From: Paraphaeosphaeria minitans
Taxonomy: Eukaryota > Ascomycota > Dothideomycetes > Pleosporales > Didymosphaeriaceae
Direction: 5' to 3'
DNA length: 64,000 bases
Assembly (NCBI GenBank): GCA_015832175.1
Contig: WJXW01000001.1
Location: 3,472,001 to 3,536,000 of the forward strand
The notes below the pieces were generated by a model. It searched no databases and had not been told where the DNA came from. It saw only the letters and a program-made list of their open reading frames with translations. A program made the translations under genes and the position numbers. Positions 57,155 through 64,000 of this stretch are shown here, piece after piece. Position 1 is the stretch's first letter; each line of letters opens with the position of its first letter.

Positions 57155-59766
57155 ATGGGTTTCTCACCGTTAGATACTCCGGACTTTGAGCATCTGGTGC
57201 AGCAGATGACCGTTGCAGAGAAGGCTCTTCTGCTAGCCGGTTCGAGCTTTTGGGAAACAAATCCCATCGAAAGGTTAGGGATACCGCAAATGAAAGTTTC
57301 TGACGGGCCCAATGGCGCAAGAGTTGAGCATGGCGTGACGAGCGCCTGTTTCCCGGCATCTGTGTGCCTTGCAGCTACTTTCGATGAAGAACTTGCAGGG
57401 CAAGTCGGGAAAGCTCTCGGTCAAGAGAAGAAGACGAAGGGAGCGAGAGTGCTGTAAGTGAAGTCGGCCTCCAAGTTCCTGGGTCTGATGCTAATCTACG
57501 TACTCAAGACTGGGTCCCACCGTATGCCCACATCGTCATTCAACTGGTGGTCGTAACTTTGAATCGTTCTCAGAAGACCCGCTACTGACTGGCCTTCTGG
57601 CGACGCATTATATCAAAGGGCTCCAAAGTCAAGGTGTTGGCGCTACCATCAAACACTATGCAGTCAACGAGCAAGAGAGCAATAGATTTAGCATGGATGC
57701 CCATGTGAGCGAGCGGGCGCTTCGAGAGATATATCTCAAGTCGTTTGAAATTTCTATAAAGGTTTTCATCATTCCTAGCAGCGGCCGCATAGGTGGTTTT
57801 GCTAACCTATGTCCAGAATGCCAATCCTTGGTCGGTTATGACAAGCTATAATCTCGTCAATGGAACGCACGCGGATGCCAGCGACTTCTTGCTGACAGAA
57901 GTATTGCGGAACCAATGGGGCTACAAGGGCCATGTTATGAGTGACTGGGGAGGTACCAACTCGGTGGCTGACTCACTCGATGCCGGACATGACCTAGAGA
58001 TGCCTGGCCCGGCAGTGCATCGTACAGTGGACAATATCCAGAAAGCGCTTGACAGCGGTGCCCTCTCTGTCGGTACCCTTGACCAGCGGGTCCTGGCCAA
58101 CCTCAAGCTGCTCGAGCAATGCAACGTTTTCAACGACCCAAGCATCCCGCCCGAGAAAGCTGTTGATCTTCCTGAACACAGGGCTTTGATTCGGAAGGTG
58201 GGAGCTGGGGGCGCGCTGCTATTGAAGAACGATGAGTCCATTTTACCTCTGAAAAAGGACAAGATCCGCTCGATTGCCATGATCGGTTTGGCAAAAGAGT
58301 TCCTTGGGCACGGTGGTGGCTCTGCTGCGGTGAACGCTCACCGTAAGATCACAGCTTATGAAGCCTTTGAAGAAGCAGTTGGAGGAAGTATTGAGCTCAA
58401 GTACGCCGAAGGTGCTTGAGCCTGGAGAAGTTTGCCCTTGATATCCGAAAGCGTAGTAAATATTGATGGCAAGCACGGATTCTCTGTCAATTGCTGGGAT
58501 GCCGACGGCAACACCCAAGAAACGCAACAGGTTCCGTCTTCCAGCTTTCGTTCGTTCGAGTCTGGCGGCCCATCCCGCGTGGTCATGTCCGGCACCTACA
58601 CGCCCACAGTCAGTGGCAAGCACTACATCAGCTTCTCAACTATCGGAAACACCACAGCTTACATCAACGATGAGGAAGTGTTCAAATACGAGGGCAAGTC
58701 TGCCGACGTAATGGCAGTCCTCATGGGCGTGGCGAAGGAAGACCAAAACCGCTACGACTTTGTTGCTGGCAAGGAGTACAAGATCCGCATCGAAGCCAGA
58801 ACCGTGAGAGATGCAGAAAGCCCTTTGTCATTCTTATCCAGCAACGTCATTGGTTTTAACTTTGGTCTTGTACATCAGGACCTTTTCGAGGCACATCTAG
58901 TACCAGAAGCTGTGGAAGCTGCTAAAGCATCGGATGTTGCGGTGGTATTTGTTGGCAACACATCAGCTTGGGAGACCGAGGGCTGCGACCGCGATGATAT
59001 GAATTTGCCGAAGGACGGGTCACTGGACAAGTTGATCCTCTCTGTTGCAGAAGCCAACCCCAAGACGATAGTCATCAACTCCACCGGATCTCCCATCAGC
59101 ATGCCGTGGATACTCGATGTTGCCGGGGTTCTTCAAGTCTGGTTCCCTGGCCAAGAAGCCGGTCATGCGATTGCCGACGTTGTTTTCGGCGACGCATGCC
59201 CTGGTGGCAAACTTCCTGTCACGTTTCCTATACAGTTGTCCGATTCGCCTGCCTACGAAAACTTCCCGGGTGATCTCGAAGCCAACCACGTCGAATACAA
59301 AGAAGGTATCTACATCGGCTACCGATACTATGACAAGAAGTCGGAGACCGTTCTCTTCCCCTTCGGCTTCGGACTATCCTATACCTCCTTTGACGTCTCC
59401 AACGCTATACTCTCGTCCAAGACGTTCTCGCAAGGACAACAGATTCACATAACCGTCGATACCAAGAACATCGGAGACCGGAATGGTAGCGAGACGATAC
59501 AGATATACGTCGGGGCGAGCGAGGATGCGTCTGTCGATCGACCTCTCAAGGAACTCAAGGGCTTCGCGAAGGTGCACCTTGCGCCAGGAGAAAAGAAGAC
59601 AGTCCGCGTATCGCTGGATCAGGAGAGCTTCGCATACTTTGACGAGGCTAGCAAAAAGTGGGTCGTGAAGGCAGGGAAGTACATGGTGTCGGTCGGTACT
59701 TCAAGCAGAGATATCCATGCGACACTAGAGATCGAAGTTGAGTCGAGATTCGACTTCAACCCCTGA
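57155..59766 (+). CDS. GH3 beta-glucosidase with in-frame TGA
   Basis: Glycoside hydrolase family 3, releasing glucose from beta-glucosides. Exons are 57155-57453, 57509-57761 and 57817-59766 (introns 55 and 55 nt; the second has a weak GTTTTC donor but a TGCTAAC branch). The spliced frame has 833 codons plus stop, the usual size for the intracellular PA14-containing subgroup; no signal peptide is present. Marks: KVSDGPNGARVEHG, GPTVCPHRHSTGGRNFESFS, KHYAVNEQE, nucleophile Asp227 in MSDWGG, a PA14-like insert (about 400-530), and a C-terminal fibronectin-III-like part. Codon 385 (58417-58419) is TGA, in frame, between ...LKYAEGA and AWRSLPLISES. No intron of workable size removes it. Either a one-base nonsense mutation has inactivated the gene or the stop is read through. 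Confidence 0.85.
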
Positions 59767-60380
59767 GTTATTTAGGTGTTCTTGTTTATGCGGCAGATAA
59801 TCGCTTTGTTTTGTTCGTAGATCAATACCACAATATTGGACCACAGAGACGGAAAGAAAGTCTGGACTATTAACAACCCTTATATCATCGTTAGCTTCAG
59901 CTAGATTGTTGTAGCACAAAAGTAGAGGCGTATCATAGCACAAGCTACCCCAGGATATATCTTCTAACGCAAACCAGAGGGTAAAACTAGCTGAGAAGAG
60001 CTTATTGGATTTCCTGGTGGTGTAGCTGATTACACTAGCAGAAGGACATAAGACTTTCCATCATTGAAGCTCTAAATACATCCATATAGCACTGTACAGT
60101 CTACTGTTCTTGAAATACCAATCGCTTAGAAATATCTTAGGGTAGATCATCATGTATAAGAAATGCGAAAACTAATAGGGCGCAAGCTTTGACATGTAGT
60201 TCGGCTGTGGACGGAGTTGCATTTGCGGCTCTAAATATGAACAGAAGCTGCTACTCCACCAGCTCCTTCACCATTGTCGTAGCTCTCGAACAAGCGGAGG
60301 CACCTCTGCCCGACTTGCGTTAGGCGTTATTAGTTAAGGTCAGAACTAGCCTCCCAATACTCTGTCATACATTTGAGAGA
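59767..60380. other. Intergenic spacer
   Basis: No gene seen; AT-rich to about 60180. It holds the 3' flanks of two convergent genes. Confidence 0.5.
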
Positions 60381-60740
60381 TTACGACGGTTCTTCATCAA
60401 GCCCTGTTCTCGTGTCATATCGGGGAGGTTCTGCCACGTCAGCAGATGCAGCGCTATCATTCAGCTTGAGTTCACCGGCATCAGTTGCTCTCACAATATC
60501 TAAAGATTGAACAGGGCGGTCAACCACGCTCGCTGTTTCAAAGTTGCTAGGAGACTGCTGCACTGGAAAAGGACTCTGGATTTCACTCTCGTGTTGAGTG
60601 AGATACTTCTTAAACTCGGCCCGTTTGGGGAGAGCCTCCTTACCTCGATCAGTTTCGGCATTTGATGCATCATACAACCCAATGAGCTCTCTGAATAGAG
60701 CTAGACAGCGGGTATCGCGAGTAACATCGATGCGTACCAT
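60381..60740 (-). CDS. Small hypothetical protein (119 aa)
   Basis: Unrecognised intact frame from the ATG at 60740. The N-terminal half (LALFRELIGLYDASNAETDR, then a Lys/Arg-Glu helix) looks like folded protein; the C-terminal half is polar and acidic (TDAGELKLNDSAASADVAEP). No cysteines beyond one, no membrane segment. It lies 181 bp downstream of the 5'-nucleotidase-like gene on the same strand. Composition supports coding; function unknown. Confidence 0.45.
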   Translation of the reverse strand: MVRIDVTRDTRCLALFRELIGLYDASNAETDRGKEALPKRAEFKKYLTQHESEIQSPFPVQQSPSNFETASVVDRPVQSLDIVRATDAGELKLNDSAASADVAEPPRYDTRTGLDEEPS

Positions 60741-60921
60741 ACTTGGCTGCGCAGTGGGGAGGGAAGAAGGGGCACTGTAAACGCCGAGCCAAACGCGCGG
60801 CGTTCACAGGAGCAAGGTAAGTATGCAAAGAGAGGGAAGGTGGACATGCAACGTCACTTTCGGAACACGAAAAGTCTCTATCTTCAAAAGCCTGATACCA
60901 TGACCGCCATCGGGATAGAGC

Positions 60922-62983
60922 TCATGACTTGTTTATCTCCCTTATTCTTCCCTCTATCCGCGGCGCAATAGCCCTAGTCCAGTCCACCCTCAACTCGTCT
61001 TTGCCCACGTCATCCGTGCACTTCGGCGTGCTCTTCAGTCCAGCTAGTCTCCACCACTTCCGCATAGCCCTCCTCAGCAACCCCAATTCATGCTCGTTGA
61101 ACCTGATCAGTTCACTGTCGTCGTACTCGTAGTCTTCGTCGTCAGTATCGGGATCCTCCTCCGCACCGTCGTGGTGCTTTTGTGAGGGTGGTATGGCGAT
61201 GTTGGACCGTGATGTGGGACTTGTGGGTGAGGCGTCCGGGTCGTGAAAGGTATGTTTCCGTTGAAGGGAAAGCTGGACTTTGGAGAATTTGTCGGTCATG
61301 TCCGGCGCCCAGTTCTTCCATTTTCCGAGGATCTTCAGTGACATAAAATATTGTCGGAGGATGGTGGAGATGAGCACGCCGTTTTCCTCGTTGACTATCT
61401 CTTTCGCCGTGCCGCCCTCTTCTTCGATGAGAAGCGAGGTGTAGCCATCTAAAAGGTCCATAAGTAAAGAATCCCAATGCGTGAATGAGTGCCTTACCTT
61501 TTCCACGGCCCATGTAGCCTCGGGTAACAAGTTTGTATTCCTTCTCCTCATTTAACGGGTCCTCGCCAATTTGGACGCTTGTTACCCGCTTCATCGGTGG
61601 CTGAGAGTAATCCACATCGAAGAAGATGTTCGAAACTTGTGGGAAGCGTCCTTCAAGCGCGGGATAGTTGGACACGCCGTTTTCCAATGCTTCTCGTATC
61701 TGTTTTCCGGTGACCTGCATCACAACCACGGGATCTTCGAATGGGAAGCAGTTGACTATGTCGCGCACTCTCAGAACACCCGGTGGGTAAATTTGATCGC
61801 CGCGAATAGTACCAGCAGCCATAATGCAACAGTCTCCCTCGTAGTAGAATCGCATGAGATCGCACACAAAATTGCCAATGTTTGACTCTTTCGTGCGGAC
61901 GGTGGTGAAGCGGGCGTCCAGAGGCGCTGCAGTGTAGCCTATCGGCCTGTCCAGCTTCTCATTCAACTTCTTCGTCAGGCCCTCTACTAGTTTCATGGCT
62001 CTTTGATCCTGCGGTATGCTGCTGACAACGTCTCTTCTTGTAATCTTGAAATCCCAACCCTGGCCGCTTGACTTCTTCCATGCCTCGATGTGGGAGAGCT
62101 GTTTGAAATCTGTGCCGGACCGCAGGACGTGTGTTCCGTTGACGACGCTATGAGCGTAGTAATGGTCATGTCCACCTAGGATGATGTCAATCAAGCCCCC
62201 TCCAGTATTCTCGGCAAGCTTATTGTCGTTTGGCTCTCTCTGGTGGGACACTGCCACGATTATCTGCGCGCCCTGCTGCTTCAGGCTTGGGATCAGCTCC
62301 TTTGCCGTCTCACTTGCGCTCTTGTATATTATATTTGGCGGTAACGAGTTGATGGTATCCAGCCATTCCCGCTCTCCCAGGCCGATGACGCCAATCTTGA
62401 TCCCGTTCGAGGATGTGAGCATAACCGTCTTCTTCGCGTTGCCTAGAGGCACGTCATTTCCAAGGGCAGGGTCGATGACATTCGCGAGTAGCCAGGGAAA
62501 TTTGCATTGTTCGGTAAGGTTCATGTATTGTTTCACACCGAAGTCAAGGTCGTGGTTCTGCTCCTGTTAGCATCCATCATCGCGATCTGGAAGCATGCTC
62601 AATACTCCGACACAGGCCACATCCGTTCCAATTCCATTCAGTATAGGTACCATGTGGCTTCCTGATCGCAGAAGTCAGTCGCGAATTCGGGTTTAAGCCT
62701 CAATTTCTGACACACCCTTGGTCACACTGCTCTCCAAACTTGGGTTGAAGGCATCGCCAGAGAAAAAGGTAACCAGCTTTGGCTGGTTTTTGTACTTCTC
62801 ATCCTCTCTGTAATGATTGACCAACGTCTGGAATCGTTTTACGCCTCCGACAGGCTCAGCCGATCCAGCTTCGACGTGGTAAACATCGTTGTAGTGTAGG
62901 AAACGTAGATCTGGCGGGGCGGACGAAGCGGGGCTTGGGGCGAACACGATCTGCTCGTCAGCGGGGATGTCTTTTGGTGCCAT
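60922..62983 (-). CDS. 5'-nucleotidase / 2',3'-cyclic phosphodiesterase family protein
   Basis: Two-domain metallophosphatase of the UshA/5'-nucleotidase family. Exons are 62983-62716, 62661-62606, 62557-61498 and 61448-60922 (introns 54, 48 and 49 nt), giving 636 residues. The N-terminal metallophosphatase domain shows LRFLHYNDVYHVE (Asp and His ligands), FFSGDAFNPS, VGNHDLDFG spanning the second intron, and ILGGHDHYYAHS. The C-terminal nucleotide-binding domain shows ESNIGNFVCDLMRFYYEGDC and VLRVRDIVNCFPFEDPVVVM. The last ~170 residues add an acidic linker (EEDPDTDDEDYEYDDSE) and a basic helix-rich tail not found in bacterial members. No signal peptide from the chosen ATG (MAPKDIPADEQIV), so probably cytosolic. 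An upstream in-frame region has no sensible start. Confidence 0.9.
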
Positions 62984-63626
62984 CGGCTCAATTGCAGCAG
63001 GAGGAACTCTCGGAATCACGAAGCAGGCTTGGAAAGAAGAGCAAAGTGAGAAATGACTGAATCGCTGTGTGTTTGTGTTCTGGGTAATGTGTGCAAAGCG
63101 GGTGGTGACTCTCACGTGCAGCAGCTTGGCGGGGAGCTGAATCCAGGGTCCAGCTGCAGCTCCGAAACGCAGCCAATTGTGAACACTGATAAGCAAGGGG
63201 CACGGAAGTGGATACACCTTGATGTGCTCAGTGCTGACCGTCTTTATTTCATCTCTTATCTCCATATCAGCACAACACCTCGAAGGAATCATTATTGAGT
63301 AGTGAGCACTGTATTCGACGCTATGCATCATCTATACGACACAGTCGGAAGGCGTAGTTTACACACCAACATCCAAACTTTCCAAAGCCGTTGCCTAATA
63401 TCATAACAATGTTCATCAATCGCAACGCCGTCCAGCCCCTCAAAGACAAGGCCGAACGCCGCCATCCCAAGATACCCAACCCAGAGACCAAAGCAGACTC
63501 TAATCAATCAGGAAGGGCATGCCAGCCATCCCATAATCCCAACTTAGCCTTGCCCTTACCCTTTGGACCCGGCCTAGACCCATGTGCTGGACCCGACTCT
63601 GAACGCCTTGAACTCCGTCCTAATTC
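62984..63626. other. Intergenic spacer
   Basis: No gene seen. It includes the promoter of the 5'-nucleotidase-like gene and the 3' flank of the PHD-finger gene, both on the minus strand. Confidence 0.5.
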
Positions 63627-64000
63627 CTATTGGCGACTGCTTCCTGGACGTCCACCCTTGCCAGTCTTCGCCTTTGCGTGTGCATCTTTGCACTCATCGC
63701 TACAGAACCATTTCGTTCTACCTGACGGGGCTCTATCGAGGTTCACGCAGGGCAAATGGAACCACTCACGTGGACAAGAATCATTGTCACACGCTATCAT
63801 GTTTCCAAAGGATACTTGGTTGCAGTAGCAGTACCGCGGCTCGTCGCCATCTTCGTCTGATTCTGCTTCCTGCGACTGTTCCTCGGGAACGATGGAACTC
63901 GCCCTGGATGACTGCGGATTCGATTTTGGATCGGGTACTGCTTCCAGAGCAGGGGATTGCATAGTCGCGCTATTAGTCGCTGTGGTCTTCTTGTTCCCAC
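63627..64000 (-). CDS. ING-family PHD-finger protein, N-terminus beyond window
   Basis: C-terminal part of a histone-mark reader of the ING/Yng/Pho23 type, which recruits histone acetyltransferase or deacetylase complexes to H3K4-methylated chromatin. The frame is open to the right window edge; the ATG at 63962 is internal, because upstream codons ([10 protein letters not shown]) continue the protein. After a Ser/Glu-rich linker comes a complete PHD finger: [20 protein letters not shown], then [10 protein letters not shown] and WFCSDEC, matching the Cys4-His-Cys3 pattern with the Trp and aromatic cage residues. A basic tail ([15 protein letters not shown]) ends it at 63627. Only about 123 residues are visible. 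Confidence 0.9.
   Translation of the reverse strand, partial: GNKKTTATNSATMQSPALEAVPDPKSNPQSSRASSIVPEEQSQEAESDEDGDEPRYCYCNQVSFGNMIACDNDSCPREWFHLPCVNLDRAPSGRTKWFCSDECKDAHAKAKTGKGGRPGSSRQ

Noticed and set aside
63391..63964. Plus-strand frames of 126-145 codons at the right edge
   Set aside because: Antisense to the PHD-finger exon and its 3' flank; the minus strand carries the complete Cys4-His-Cys3 motif.

Overview
This is a window of a filamentous ascomycete (Pezizomycotina) nuclear genome. The support is direct: many short GT-AG introns of 46-75 nt with CTAAC/CTGAC-type branch sites, recognisable fungal orthologues (PDK1/Pkh kinase, OPT transporter, GPI8, SWI/SNF Swp73-type subunit, YME1, QCR6), and an AT-rich block whose repeats carry C-to-T / G-to-A decay typical of repeat-induced point mutation (RIP). 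The two-compartment look (GC-equilibrated genes beside a 16 kb AT-rich RIP block) fits a Dothideomycete, but I cannot name the species.

Layout. 1-1176: minus-strand hypothetical gene cut by the window edge. 1.8-2.24 kb: minisatellites. 2444-5150: PDK1-like kinase. 7109-7245: a tRNA-Pro(UGG) gene carrying, besides the ordinary anticodon-loop intron, a 52-nt insertion in the D-loop that looks like a spliceosomal intron. 7.7-10.0 kb (minus) and 10.28-11.5 kb (plus): OPT transporter and GPI8, divergent. 11.57-12.15 kb: wreck of a cellobiose-dehydrogenase-like gene. 12.4-16.0 kb: gene-poor. 16.0-19.3 kb: cytochrome P450 and an F-box-like protein. 19.5-20.1 kb: a probably broken minus-strand gene. 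20.6-22.2 kb: SWIB-domain chromatin-remodeller subunit. 22.8-24.6 kb: cytosine-deaminase-type amidohydrolase with a frameshift. 25.0-27.3 kb: zinc-finger-like protein. 28.7-30.1 kb: secreted aldose 1-epimerase. 31.15-32.9 kb: MFS transporter. 33.2-33.9 kb: QCR6. 34.3-35.1 kb: RraA-like protein. 35.7-38.0 kb: YME1 i-AAA protease. 38.0-40.6 kb: gene-poor.

40600-56785 is one nested retrotransposon block. A 3.15 kb LTR element (here called X, three copies, 312-bp LTRs, only a gag-like relic) was hit by a 6.7 kb Ty3/gypsy chromovirus; that was hit by an inverted X copy; and that by a third X copy. Every one of the four insertions keeps a perfect 5-bp target-site duplication, so the order is unambiguous. 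All are heavily RIP-mutated and have no intact frame.

57.1-59.8 kb: an intracellular-type GH3 beta-glucosidase with an in-frame TGA, lying 370 bp from the RIP block. 60.4-60.7 kb: small hypothetical. 60.9-63.0 kb: 5'-nucleotidase-family enzyme. 63.6 kb to the edge: ING-type PHD-finger protein, partial.

The genes are mostly unlinked housekeeping functions (signalling, GPI anchoring, mitochondrial quality control, respiration, chromatin); there is no metabolic gene cluster. The most unusual items are the tRNA with a spliceosomal-looking D-loop intron and the fully resolvable four-layer transposon nest with less-mutated element edges.
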